A stretch of 64,000 nt of DNA from CAYTZA01 sp964442365 (GTDB taxonomy: Bacteria > Patescibacteriota > Minisyncoccia > Phycocordibacterales > DAORIS01), in assembly GCA_964442365.1 (NCBI GenBank), contig CAYTZA010000001.1, positions 3,780 to 67,779 of the forward strand, written 5' to 3'. Below are positions 42,838 to 51,552 of the stretch, one piece after another. Positions within the stretch are counted from its first letter, which is position 1; every line of letters starts with the position of its first letter. The translations under genes were made by a program, and so were the position numbers. The notes beneath the pieces were generated by a model. That model had not been told where the DNA came from. It searched no databases and saw only the letters and a program-made list of their open reading frames with translations.

Positions 42838-43353
42838 TTAACAGTGTGCAACAGAGTTGTGTTCGCGCTCTTGCTTACGCTTATCACGCCTTTTTTTTAT
42901 AAGACTTTCTCGGTTTTGAACCCAGTGATGATACCGAGCACTCTTCTTTTTGTTATCAGGTTCTAATCCATAGGCATTTCTACATCTACGGATAACAATT
43001 CCTGTCGTGGGATCTTTTTCTACCCACTCTTTTACTCCGCGTCGCATCATAGCTAGAATCTCATGAGAAACTTGCTTTATGCGTTCCGGGAAAGAAAAGA
43101 TTTTCGGATTGATTCTGATAAGGTAACAATCGGAAAGCTCAACATAACGGGTAGAGAATAGTTTGTTACCTGAATCAATTCCTAGCTCAACACAGACTCC
43201 GGTCCTCTCGCCAATAATTGTCGTTAAGCAAGGGACCTGTTTACTTGTACCAACTCTTTCTCTGTTGATATCGCGCATTATTTTTAGAATTACGTGACAC
43301 GAGAGATCTGTTGTGCTTACTGTGGACGGAAAAGCGCGTGGCAAAGTATCCAT
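42838..43353 (-). CDS. Orphan 171-residue basic protein, unknown function
   Basis: The ATG at 43351-43353 is preceded by AAAGGAG (8 bases). The protein is soluble and basic. The middle part (HVILKIMRDINRERVG...VCVELGIDSGNKLFSTRYVELSDCYLIRINP) looks like a small alpha/beta domain. SHEILAMMRRGVKEWVEKDP looks helical; its HE pair resembles, but does not complete, a zinc-peptidase HExxH. The last 45 residues are Lys/Arg-rich (NKKKSARYHHW, KKRRDKRKQERE), which suggests nucleic-acid binding. No family is recognised. Codons are more GC-rich than neighbours; it has its own ribosome site and terminator. Confidence 0.65.
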   Translation of the reverse strand: MDTLPRAFPSTVSTTDLSCHVILKIMRDINRERVGTSKQVPCLTTIIGERTGVCVELGIDSGNKLFSTRYVELSDCYLIRINPKIFSFPERIKQVSHEILAMMRRGVKEWVEKDPTTGIVIRRCRNAYGLEPDNKKKSARYHHWVQNRESLIKKRRDKRKQEREHNSVAHC

Positions 43354-43403
43354 AGCACACTCCTTTGTGAAAAGAACAATTTTCCAAAAAACACGTTGTT
43401 TTC

Positions 43404-43442
43404 TGGTCTTAGAGTAGTTACTTGATTACCGCTCTAAGACCA
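43404..43442. repeat. Perfect 11-bp inverted repeat in the orphan gene's leader region
   Basis: 43404-43414 pairs perfectly with 43432-43442 around a 17-base loop. It lies about 50 bases before the start of the minus-strand 171-residue gene, so its transcript could carry the hairpin in the 5' leader; it could also be an operator. No T-run follows on the minus strand, so it is not a typical terminator. Confidence 0.55.
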
Positions 43443-43446
43443 AAAC

Positions 43447-43473
43447 AAAACCCCCGCTTGTGGCGGAGGTTTT
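43447..43473. terminator. Terminator downstream of tRNA-Val
   Basis: An 11-bp stem (43447-43457 with 43463-43473, one mismatch) with A's and T's at both ends. On the minus strand it is followed by TTTTGTTTT, so it can end the tRNA-Val transcript, and it could work on both strands. The 155 bases between it and the tRNA show no further feature. Confidence 0.6.
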
Positions 43474-43630
43474 GAGGTGGTGTGAGTTATATATACACGT
43501 CAATACTATCTCCGCTTAGGTAAGTCAAAAGTAATCTTAATAGTATTAAGCACAAATGTTGCGAGATGGAATTGGTGTGTCTTTGATGACATAAAGAATA
43601 GTGTAATATAGCTTATAAAAAAAGTAAATG

Positions 43631-43703
43631 TGCGCGGTGAGGGACTCGAACCCCCGGCATCAACAACGTCAATGTTGCGCTCTACCAGCTGAGCTAACCG
43701 CGC
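43631..43703 (-). tRNA. tRNA-Val (GAC)
   Basis: 73 nt on the minus strand: acceptor GCGCGGT/ACCGCGC, D arm GCTC/GAGC with GCTGGTA loop, anticodon stem CAACA/TGTTG with loop TTGACGT (anticodon GAC), T arm with GGTTCGAGTCC, discriminator A. CCA is not encoded. Confidence 0.95.
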
Positions 43704-43778
43704 ATAAACATACAAGTAGTAATCTATCAAAAAATAGAGATATCCACAATTTTCCGAATATATTATGCAGTAGTAGTG

Positions 43779-43802
43779 ATAACTATAGTAAAATATAGTT
43801 AT
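43779..43802. promoter_or_regulatory. 9-bp perfect dyad, candidate operator of the metallopeptidase gene
   Basis: ATAACTATA (43779-43787) and TATAGTTAT (43794-43802) flank a 6-base centre. It covers the expected -35 region of the promoter whose -10 TATACT lies at 43806-43811, 11 bases before the ATG at 43823. A repressor binding here would block transcription. Confidence 0.5.
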
Positions 43803-43822
43803 TATTATACTAATATTTTTAT

Positions 43823-46800
43823 ATGCGTAAGGTACATTTGTATTTGAAGAAAAAGAGCGCTCTATATACTGACTGGCATAAGCATTCTGCGCATACTATG
43901 ATGCATCTTCTGATTTTTACTGTAGTTGCAACCCTCCTTTATGGACAGATTTTTTCTGTATCTATGGAGATTATTAGAAATCAAACAGCTGCCGCTGTAT
44001 CAGCTTCTGGTATTTTTGGAACTAATTCTAATTCCCGTGAAGAGGTGGTGAAAGGATATAATAAGAGATTGCTAGATCTTGCAAGTCAATATGAAAAAGC
44101 GGATTCTCTTGAAAAGAAACAAAAAATTAACAAAGACCTCCGTGCTTTGATAGATATTCGTAAAAAAGAAATTATAAAAACAGCAAAAGAGGATCCACAA
44201 GCTTTTTATCGATTGGCTTTGACGAGAGATATTAGAAATAAGATGCCTATCGATATTCAAAATTTACTTGAAAAGGATGTAAATATAGAAGGAGAATTAA
44301 CTGTATTGATAGGGGACGATATCGACGGAAAACGACACGAAGTTGCGTACGATGTAAAAAATAGTATTGATAATAAACATTATCGAGTGCGCATAGGTTC
44401 AGAATTAGAAAACTCACGTCTTAAGACAGAGCAGAAGGTCAAGATAAAAGGTATAAGTATTGATCAAGAGATTGTGCCAGAGTTTGGTGCTGGAGCAGGT
44501 GATACATCGTCTTTGCCAACGGGTGTAGAGATTGTTGGAGCTACGACTGATGTTTCTGCGATCAATGCTAAAAAAGTATTGGTGATTCTTACAAATTTTA
44601 CTAACGACACACGTCAAACAGCAACTAAAGAGCAGGTGGCGGCTAGTATGTTCGGTCAGACTGATTCAGCCGCAGCATATTATGCCACTGTCTCAAATGG
44701 AGCTACTACCTTAACAGGAAATGTTGTTGGATGGTTCACTGTTCCTTATCCAAATACAGGCTGTGATCAAACATCTACGCTTTATTCATGGGCATATGCC
44801 GCAGATGCTGCAGCCAAAGCTGCTGGATACGATCCTGCTTTATATGATCGTGTTATGTATATGTTGCCTGATAAAGCTGTTAGCTCGTATTGTTCTTGGG
44901 GTGGTTGGGGTACGTATGGTGGCAAACCTGGACGTACGTGGATTATGGGTCGGGTTGATTATACTTTGTATACTCATGAACAAGGACACAATTATGGTAT
45001 GAATCATGCTCAGACACTTGATTGTGGCACCAGTCAGATTTCTACAAGCTGTACTGCTTCTGAATATGGGGATAATCATGATCCTATGGGTAATAGTTGG
45101 ATGAAATTATATTGGAATTATTTCTNNNNNNNNNNNNNNNNNNNNNNNNNNNNNNNNNNNNNNNNNNNNNNNNNNNNNNNNNNNNNNNNNNNNNNNNNNN
45201 NNNNNNNNNNNNNNNNNNNNNNNNNGATAATCATGATCCTATGGGTAATAGTTGGATGAAATTATATTGGAATTATTTCTCTAGTTTTAACGCTCCTCAT
45301 ATGATTGAAATGGGTTGGCTTCCAACAACAACAGTTCAGTCGGTGACAACGTCTGGTACATATACGGTTAAGGCTTTGTCTGGCACAGATACAACAAATA
45401 AAGTTATCCGTATTCCTAAAACAAATACAAATGAATATTATTATATTTCATATCGTGGTCCAGTAGGTGTTGATAGTGGACTTGCCGGAAGAGATATAAC
45501 AAAAGGTGTGTCTATGCATATCTGGAGTGGCGTAAGTAATATGACGAGTCCTTCACGAACCAAACAAGTCCCGCTAACTCCTGGTGATGGTAATAGAGAT
45601 AATGATGTTCTTGTTGATGGGGCTACGTTTACTGATAGTGCAAATACGATTGTAGTTAAACAAATTTTTCACGATAGTAATTCTGCAACTTTGGAAATAA
45701 CAATTGGTGGTGTACCTGCTCCGGTATGCACACGTAATAATCATACGGTATCGATTAATCCTATATCACAATCTGGTTCTCCGGGGGCAAAAGTTGATTA
45801 TGTAATATCTATTAAAAATAATGACACTTCAGAATGTTCATCTAGTTCCTTTGGTATCGGAGCTCAGGTACCTGTTGGTTGGACAAAGAATCTTTCTGTT
45901 TCTAGTGTTTCTATCGCTCCTGGTTCTACAAGTAATTCAACACTAAGTGTGACTTCTCCTGTAGGTGTTGCCGATGGAACATATTCAACAACAGTGACAA
46001 TTTCTGACACAGCAGGGAATCATGCTGCCACATCACACTCAGTTAGTTATGTATCGTATGCTCCTTTGGTTGCTTGTACGCGATCCGCTCCTTTAGTTAG
46101 TATGACCCCATCTTCTCAATCAGGCGCTCCAAGTATTGCTCGTACATATACAGCGTCAATAAAAAACAACGACAGTGCGACATGTGCAAATAGCGTATTT
46201 GATATAAGAGCTTCTGCACCAAGTGGTTGGCAAATCGTCCCTTCAGTGACTCAAATTTCATTGTTGGCTGGTGGAACAGGTAATTTGACTGTTACAGCCA
46301 CTCCTCCTTCTACTTTAAGTAGCGGAACATCTACATTGGAACTTTTTGTTTCTGATAGTACCAACACACACGCAACGGTTTCCACCTCTGCAACGTATTC
46401 TTATACATCACCCACTGCGGTATGTGTGAGAAATCAGCCAACTTTTGTATTTGCTTCAAGTTCTCAATCAGGTGCTCCAAGTATTGATCGTACGTACACC
46501 GCTTCGATTAAAAACAATGATAGTTCTACTTGTGATTCAACAATATTTAAACTTTCTGCCACAGGAATTTCTGGTTGGGGAATTTCTATATCTCCAACAA
46601 GCGTAACTCTTACTCCTGGAGCAACAAGTACCGGATCTTATAAAGTAACACCAGGTTCAACTATTGCAGATGGTACTTATACCATACAAACAAAGTTATC
46701 TGATTCATCGGGGAATCATAGCGATAGTGTTGCCGAATTAAAATATACCTCTATTAAACCACTAGATACTGTTGGTCCATCGGTATCTTTGAGTGCGCCA

Positions 46801-47037
46801 AATCAAATTACAAGCAATAGAGCTTCCATATCATCTTCAGCTAAAGATCAAAGTGGTATTGCGAGAATCGATCTTATGGTTGGTACTTCATTGTTGAAGA
46901 CTTGTATAAATGTAGCTTCGTGTAAAGTTTCTTGGACAGTTTCAGATCTAGCTTCCGGTTACTACGTTGTGAGTTCTACTGCTGTTGATAGAGCTGGTAA
47001 TACTTCAAAAACTTCAAAATCAGTCTACGTTGAGTAA
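43823..47037 (+). CDS. Giant secreted metallopeptidase (M11-like) with Ig-like repeats; interrupted by a false gap
   Basis: After removing the artefact gap (100 N plus one 55-base copy) the frame is continuous: 3060 bases, 1019 residues. An N-terminal membrane/signal segment lies at about 27-48. A helical prodomain-like region (about 60-130) follows, then an S1/OB-like part. The catalytic domain has zinc motif HEQGHNYGMNH (His385, Glu386, His389, His395) and a Met-turn-like DPMGN at Met422, as in metzincins of the gametolysin (M11) type. The second half has three NEW3-like beta repeats, each beginning with CTR or CVR and holding SQSGAPSxxRTYTASIKNNDS, then a last Ig-like domain (GPSVSLSAP...DRAGNTS). 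Paired cysteines suggest disulfides. Likely a cell-surface protease or adhesin acting on a host or neighbour. Confidence 0.85.
45071..45280. other. Scaffold gap flanked by identical 55-base ends
   Basis: 45126-45225 is 100 N. The 55 bases before it (45071-45125) equal the 55 bases after it (45226-45280). The two contigs overlap and were joined without merging. Confidence 0.9.
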
Positions 47038-47043
47038 TATATG

Positions 47044-47118
47044 TGACCCTATCGGGATTTGAACCCGAGTTTTAAGCTTGAAAAGCTCACGTCCTGGACC
47101 AGGCTAGACGATAGGGCC
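47044..47118 (-). tRNA. tRNA-Glu (UUC)
   Basis: 75 nt on the minus strand: acceptor GGCCCTA/TAGGGTC, D arm with GCCTGGTCCAGG, anticodon stem TGAGC/GCTTA with loop TTTTCAA (anticodon TTC), T arm CTCGGGTTCAAATCCCGA, discriminator A. CCA is not encoded. Confidence 0.93.
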
Positions 47119-47200
47119 TTAAAATCACACCGTAACAATATAGCATTTTTTGTGAAAATGGCAAAAAATGCTATGCTTTTATCCACGAATATGTTTTGTT

Positions 47201-47287
47201 GGAAGAGTGGCTGAGTGGTTGAAAGCACCGCTCTCGAAAAGCGGCAGGGGCGAAAGTTCCTCGTGGGTTCAAATCCCACCTCTTCCG
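47201..47287 (+). tRNA. tRNA-Ser (CGA)
   Basis: 87 nt class II tRNA: acceptor GGAAGAG/CTCTTCC, anticodon stem CCGCT/AGCGG with loop CTCGAAA (anticodon CGA), long variable arm, T arm GTGGG-TTCAAAT-CCCAC, discriminator G. CCA is not encoded. Its last 18 bases are part of a 53-base direct repeat. Confidence 0.93.
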
Positions 47288-47446
47288 CCTATAGTATTAC
47301 TGTACGTAATAGGATTTGAAGGCCGGAATCCGTCGTCCGGGGGACGACGTGATGAGGCGGGGTCGCGACTTTTGCGTAGCAAAAAGTTGTGACCAAATCC
47401 CACCTCTTCCGCCTATAGTATTACTGTACGTAATAGGATTTGAAGG
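47270..47446 (+). repeat. 53-bp direct repeat at the tRNA-Ser 3' end around a 71-bp hairpin-rich insert
   Basis: 47270-47322 and 47394-47446 are identical. The first copy starts in the T loop of tRNA-Ser. The insert 47323-47393 is more GC-rich and contains a perfect 8-bp hairpin (47330-47337 with 47341-47348) and a second, 12-bp hairpin with wobble pairs (47362-47373 with 47382-47393). The layout resembles attL/attR or a target duplication around a tiny palindromic element. Confidence 0.75.
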
Positions 47447-47454
47447 GGTTATTT

Positions 47455-48384
47455 TTATCGAGATGAAGTGTGTATATATAGATATATATCCTCTAGGGCT
47501 TTAACGGCATCACCGGCGGCGATATTGTTTTGATGAAATAGTCCATCTGTACAATCTCCTGCTGCCCAAATACCAGCACGTGATGATCTTTGATTACGAG
47601 GATTAACAACAATATGATTCCAGTCGTCCCTTTTGACGAGATCTTTTACGTAATCAGTGTTTGGAAGAGAACCTATTTCTACGAATATTCCTTGTACAGG
47701 AAGTGTTTTCTTTTCGTTTGTGGCTTTGTCTATATAAACAATACTTTGTACAAAAGAATCTCCTTTGATTTCTACAAGATCAACATTTTTATGAACTTTC
47801 ATAGAAGGATGTGACAGTACTTTGTTGACAGTTACTTCATCGGCACGAAAACGGTCACTACGATGTAAAAGAGTGACGCTTTTACAATACGCAAGAAGCT
47901 GAGAGGCTGTTTCAAAAGCGGCATTGCCTCCACCGATCACTGCAACATCCATATTGGCGAAAAGTGGTCCATCACATGAAGCGCAGTAGGTTACACCTTT
48001 ATTGTCAAACTGTGCTGCTCCTGGAATATCAAGTTTGCGACGAGAGCTACCTGTTGTAATAAGGATGGTGCGGGTTTCGTAGGCACCAGTATCTGTTGTA
48101 ATCGTGAAATGTCCTCGAGCTCTGGTGATAGTTTTTACATATTCACCTTCTTTAATTTCTAGAGATTCTCCGGCATGATGAAAAAGGTGTTCTTTGAGAC
48201 TTTTTGCAAGTTCGGCGCCACTTATTGATTTAGTACCTATCCAGTTTTCTATTTTTTCTGATACAGAACTTTGCCCGTCAAAGTTTTTAGTGATAAAGAC
48301 CGTCTTGAGACGTTTGCGTGCGGCATAAACGCCCGCGGCAACGCCTGCAGGACCACCGCCAATAATTGCGAGGTCGTACATCAT
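47455..48384 (-). CDS. trxB: Thioredoxin reductase
   Basis: FAD/NADPH flavoenzyme that keeps thioredoxin or glutaredoxin-like proteins reduced. 309 residues with IIGGGPAGVAAGVYAARK (FAD), redox pair Cys134-Ala-Ser-Cys137, the NADPH motif VIGGGNAAFETASQL, and GIWAAGDCTDG near the end. Length is normal. It starts 9 bases after ftsZ and is the last gene of the lepB-ftsA-ftsZ minus-strand group. The likely partner in the window is the NrdH-like redoxin at 35486. Confidence 0.92.
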   Translation of the reverse strand: MMYDLAIIGGGPAGVAAGVYAARKRLKTVFITKNFDGQSSVSEKIENWIGTKSISGAELAKSLKEHLFHHAGESLEIKEGEYVKTITRARGHFTITTDTGAYETRTILITTGSSRRKLDIPGAAQFDNKGVTYCASCDGPLFANMDVAVIGGGNAAFETASQLLAYCKSVTLLHRSDRFRADEVTVNKVLSHPSMKVHKNVDLVEIKGDSFVQSIVYIDKATNEKKTLPVQGIFVEIGSLPNTDYVKDLVKRDDWNHIVVNPRNQRSSRAGIWAAGDCTDGLFHQNNIAAGDAVKALEDIYLYIHTSSR

Positions 48385-48393
48385 AATATATAA

Positions 48394-49632
48394 CTATTTT
48401 ATCTTAGAACGTCGTAAAAAGGCAGGGATAGCACCCCAATCGTCGTCTTCTTCGGATGGATTTTTTTTCTCATCTACAACTGGAGCTGTTTTTTCAACTT
48501 GTTTGGTTTGTGTTGGGGCTGGGGTAGTGATTGTATTGTAAATTTTTCCTGTTTTTTCAGATGAACGATCGTTATCCGTGTTTCGATTTGGTGTTGGATC
48601 AGTGATGGCACTAAAAAGTGATTTTTTTCCAGGAACTTGACCGTCTGGGAAACCAGAAGCAATCACTGTAACTTTGATTTCGTTTTTCTTAAGTTTTGAA
48701 TCTCGAACTGTTCCAAAGATTACTTTAGCGTTAGGATCGATTGATTCAGTGATAACTTTGGCAGCGTCTTGAATTTCAAACATAGTAAGATCATCTCCTC
48801 CTGCTATAGAAAAGAGTACTCCTTTTGCACCGTGTATAGATATGTCAATAAGTGGGGAATTGATAGCACCTTTAGCTGCTTCTTCTGCACGTTTTTCTCC
48901 ACTTGCAGTACCAACACCCATAAGTGCTGTTCCGGCATTTTCTAGGATTGCGCGTATGTCTGCAAAGTCGACGTTGATATATCCAGGGGAAGTAATAAGG
49001 TCTGAAATACCTTCAACAGCTTGTTTGAGTACTTCATCACACATAGCGAAAGCATTTTTTGCGGTAGTTTCTTTGCTGATAGTAGTAAGGATTCTGTCGT
49101 TTGGAATAACAATAATAGCGTCTACAGCTTTTCGAAGTTCATCGAGACCTGCGTCAGCATTGCGCATACGCTGTTGTCCTTCGAAAGAAAAAGGTTTAGT
49201 AACAACGGCTACAGTAAGAGAACCCATTTCTTTTGAAATACGGGCTACTTGTGGTCCTGCGCCTGTAAACGTTCCTCCACCTTCTCCTCCTGCAACAAAG
49301 ACCATATCAGAGCCTTTGAGAGCTTCTTGTATTTCTTCTCGTGTTTCTTCAGCGGCGCGTTTTCCAATTTCTGGATTCATACCAGCACCAAGACCTTTGG
49401 TGACGTTTTTACCAATATGTATTTTCTTTTTAGCGAGGGAATTGTGGAGATCTTGGGCGTCTGTGTTTATAGCGATAAAATCAACACCACGAACTTTTGA
49501 ATTGATCATGTGGTTGACCGCGTTTTTACCCGATCCTCCAATACCGAGTACCTTGATTCGTGCGAAAGCTTCAACTTCTGGTTTTACTTGTGGCATAGGT
49601 GTTTTTTTACTGTAATCCATGACAATATGCAT
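48394..49632 (-). CDS. ftsZ: Cell-division GTPase FtsZ with altered T4 loop
   Basis: Tubulin homologue that forms the division ring. 412 residues (first ATG at 49630-49632; the ATG four codons later is also possible). KVLGIGGSGKNAVN, NTDAQDL, the T7-loop region with NVDFADIRAIL, and GTASGEKRAEEAAKGAI are present. The signature loop reads GGGTFTGAGP (118-127), with Phe122 where nearly all FtsZ/tubulins have Gly in GGGTGTG; the codon is at 49267-49269. The C-terminal linker is polar, and the end EDDDWGAIPAFLRRSKIK fits the conserved FtsA-binding peptide (IPAFLRR). It follows ftsA by 51 bases. Confidence 0.93.
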   Translation of the reverse strand: MHIVMDYSKKTPMPQVKPEVEAFARIKVLGIGGSGKNAVNHMINSKVRGVDFIAINTDAQDLHNSLAKKKIHIGKNVTKGLGAGMNPEIGKRAAEETREEIQEALKGSDMVFVAGGEGGGTFTGAGPQVARISKEMGSLTVAVVTKPFSFEGQQRMRNADAGLDELRKAVDAIIVIPNDRILTTISKETTAKNAFAMCDEVLKQAVEGISDLITSPGYINVDFADIRAILENAGTALMGVGTASGEKRAEEAAKGAINSPLIDISIHGAKGVLFSIAGGDDLTMFEIQDAAKVITESIDPNAKVIFGTVRDSKLKKNEIKVTVIASGFPDGQVPGKKSLFSAITDPTPNRNTDNDRSSEKTGKIYNTITTPAPTQTKQVEKTAPVVDEKKNPSEEDDDWGAIPAFLRRSKIK

Positions 49633-49683
49633 ATGCTAACACATCCTTACAAAATAGCTATATTGACTAAAAGCCTTGTTTTG

Positions 49684-50868
49684 TTACGGTAAAAACTGTC
49701 TAATCCACTGAATAAATTTCTTTTTTGTTTGTTTAATAATACCTGATCCTCCCCAGAAATCGTTACCAGATTGATTGATTGAGCCAAGAAGACAGAGGCC
49801 ATAAGCTATAGTAAAAAAAGTATCTTTGATTGGATTTTTTTCGTTTCCTTCAAAGTTTGTGCGTGCAATACGTGCAGGTATACGAAGTGTATTTCGTGCA
49901 ATTTCTTCAATATCAGTATTGTAAGATGAACCGCCTGTGATTATGATGCCGGCTGGCAAAAGACCACTTCGTCCAATTTTTTTTAAATGTGTTTCAATTA
50001 GATCAAACATATCACTAAGACGAGCGTGTATAATTTCTTCTAATTTCTTTTTAGAAAAAGCAGTGTCTCCAAGACGTCCCTTTTTTAAATCTTCTGCTTG
50101 TTCAAGAGGAACTTTTAAACCAAGAGCTATATCGTGAGTAATATCCACACCACCAATAGGGAATACTTCTAGAGAAATAGGGGTGTCATTTTCAAATACT
50201 ACGATTGAAACTGTTTCTGCACCTATATTGGCCAATACACAGCCGGCAATACGTTGTGCTTTTGTAAGAGTAACGAGACTTGCAGCTAGTGGTCCTGCCA
50301 TCACATCTTCAATTTCAACACCGACACTATTGACCGCTTCTACGAGATCGTTTAGGTGTTGTTCGAGGCAGGTAATAAACAGTGTGCGAGCTTCAAGTTT
50401 CATACCTTTCATACCTTGTGGTCTACCAAGAACTGTTTTTCCATCGACTTTGTATCCTAGTGGTATAGCATGTATAACTTTTCGATTGAGCATGTATGCT
50501 GTTGGTATATCAGCTTCACAAGCTTCACCTACTTTTGTAAGCTCTGCTTCGGTTATTTCACTATCTGCTCGTGAGACTATTACAGATGCTTGTGTAGTAA
50601 TACTACTTAAGCCTACACCACCAACCGAGAGATACGCTTTTTTAATAGGAGTGCCAGCAGTTTTTTGCGCTTGACTCAAAGCTTCTGAAATACTACGTGT
50701 AATTTCTTGAGTATGTGTCATATAGCCATGTCGAAGACCTTTTGACTCAACAAAGCCTGTAGCAATAATACGCGGTAAAGGTCGCTCACGACCCTCAGGG
50801 TGTTCGGCGGCTACCACTTTAACGTGGTGCGTTCCAATATCTATACCTACAGCTATAGTTTTTGACAT
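49684..50868 (-). CDS. ftsA: Cell-division protein FtsA
   Basis: Actin-like ATPase that ties FtsZ to the membrane. 394 residues: VGIDIGTHHVKVVAAE (phosphate-1), 1C domain (SHS2) with YLSVGGVGLSS and KVIHAIPLGYKVDG, ANIGAETVSIVVFE (phosphate-2), and GIIITGGSSYNTDIEEIA (adenosine). The C-terminal amphipathic helix (KQTKKKFIQWIRQFLP) is a good membrane-targeting sequence. Order ybeY-ftsA-ftsZ-trxB. Confidence 0.94.
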   Translation of the reverse strand: MSKTIAVGIDIGTHHVKVVAAEHPEGRERPLPRIIATGFVESKGLRHGYMTHTQEITRSISEALSQAQKTAGTPIKKAYLSVGGVGLSSITTQASVIVSRADSEITEAELTKVGEACEADIPTAYMLNRKVIHAIPLGYKVDGKTVLGRPQGMKGMKLEARTLFITCLEQHLNDLVEAVNSVGVEIEDVMAGPLAASLVTLTKAQRIAGCVLANIGAETVSIVVFENDTPISLEVFPIGGVDITHDIALGLKVPLEQAEDLKKGRLGDTAFSKKKLEEIIHARLSDMFDLIETHLKKIGRSGLLPAGIIITGGSSYNTDIEEIARNTLRIPARIARTNFEGNEKNPIKDTFFTIAYGLCLLGSINQSGNDFWGGSGIIKQTKKKFIQWIRQFLP

Positions 50869-50880
50869 GTGCTAAAGAAA

Positions 50881-51261
50881 CTAGATACCAAATTTTTTTC
50901 GGTATTGTCTTTCCTTACGTTCCATTGTACTACTATGATCGTATCCTTTCAAATGCAATAAACCGTGGATAAATAAAAAAGCGATAAAATTTGTATATGT
51001 TCGATCAAATTGGATACATTCTTTTTTACAAAGTTCTATATCTATAAAAATTTCTCCAGTATTATTGTTAATCGGAAAACTAAGGATGTTTGTGGGTTTA
51101 TCTTTTCCTCGATGAGTACGATTTATTTCTCGTGATTTTTTACTATTTACGAATACAAGACTAAGTTCGTAGTCTGTTCCGAGTATAGTTTTTGCAATAA
51201 CAGAAAAAGGCACACGTGGAGGTGTGTCTTTTGTAAGGTTTGTTCGCGAAATAGAAAACAT
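50881..51261 (-). CDS. ybeY: Endoribonuclease YbeY
   Basis: Zinc RNase needed for 16S rRNA 3' maturation and ribosome quality control. 126 residues, slightly short. The zinc motif HGLLHLKGYDH is intact, as are the conserved NRTHRGKDKPTNILSFP and GEIFIDIELC. It starts 11 bases after the rpsU stop and precedes ftsA by 12 bases, so it is in the same operon. Confidence 0.93.
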   Translation of the reverse strand: MFSISRTNLTKDTPPRVPFSVIAKTILGTDYELSLVFVNSKKSREINRTHRGKDKPTNILSFPINNNTGEIFIDIELCKKECIQFDRTYTNFIAFLFIHGLLHLKGYDHSSTMERKERQYRKKFGI

Positions 51262-51272
51262 CTGTCGATAGG

Positions 51273-51512
51273 CTATCGGCGTGGTGCACGCTCAGTCATT
51301 TTGCCCATCTTTATGAGTTCTGCTGTAACAGCGCGTTTAGCTAGAGTTTTGAGGGCGCGTTTCTTACTTACATAAGGAGATGCTTTTCTTTTTGCATAGC
51401 GTATAGATCGGACGCGAGGAAGTACGCCAGAACTTTGAACTTTTCGTGTAAAACGTTTAATTACACTGATTGGGTTTTCATTGGCACCGCGAGTTATCTC
51501 AACATTTATCAT
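51273..51512 (-). CDS. rpsU: Ribosomal protein bS21-like
   Basis: 79 residues from the ATG at 51510-51512 (MINVEITRGANENP); the longer frame begins inside the upstream spacer. VEITRGANENPISVIKRFTRKVQSSGVL resembles the bS21 N terminus, and the rest is strongly basic (RSIRYAKRKASPYVSKKRALKT). bS21 sits near the mRNA exit on the 30S subunit and helps initiation. In this genome many genes lack a ribosome site, so the role of this protein would be worth noting. Cotranscribed with the HisRS-like gene and ybeY. Confidence 0.85.
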   Translation of the reverse strand: MINVEITRGANENPISVIKRFTRKVQSSGVLPRVRSIRYAKRKASPYVSKKRALKTLAKRAVTAELIKMGKMTERAPRR

Positions 51513-51552
51513 AGGTAGACAGCATACCATACCAATCTTACTCTCGCAAGAT

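Noticed and set aside
42838..43353. Zinc metallopeptidase call for the orphan, based on a HE pair in SHEILAMMRRG.
   Set aside because: The second His of HExxH is missing and no third ligand is evident.
45071..45280. A 55-base direct repeat around unknown sequence, which could be read as a mobile-element target duplication.
   Set aside because: Exactly the same length (55) and the same 100-N gap occur at 61210-61419, and collapsing the repeat restores the reading frame. It is an assembly artefact.
47176..47184. DnaA-box-like TTATCCACG near tRNA-Ser, possibly part of an origin.
   Set aside because: A single site, with no cluster, no dnaA/dnaN and no A/T-rich unwinding region nearby.
47168..47504. 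Open frames through tRNA-Ser and the 53-base repeat.
   Set aside because: They contain VAEWLKAPLSKSGRGESSSWVQIPPLPP-type translation of a tRNA-Ser gene, a well-known artefact.
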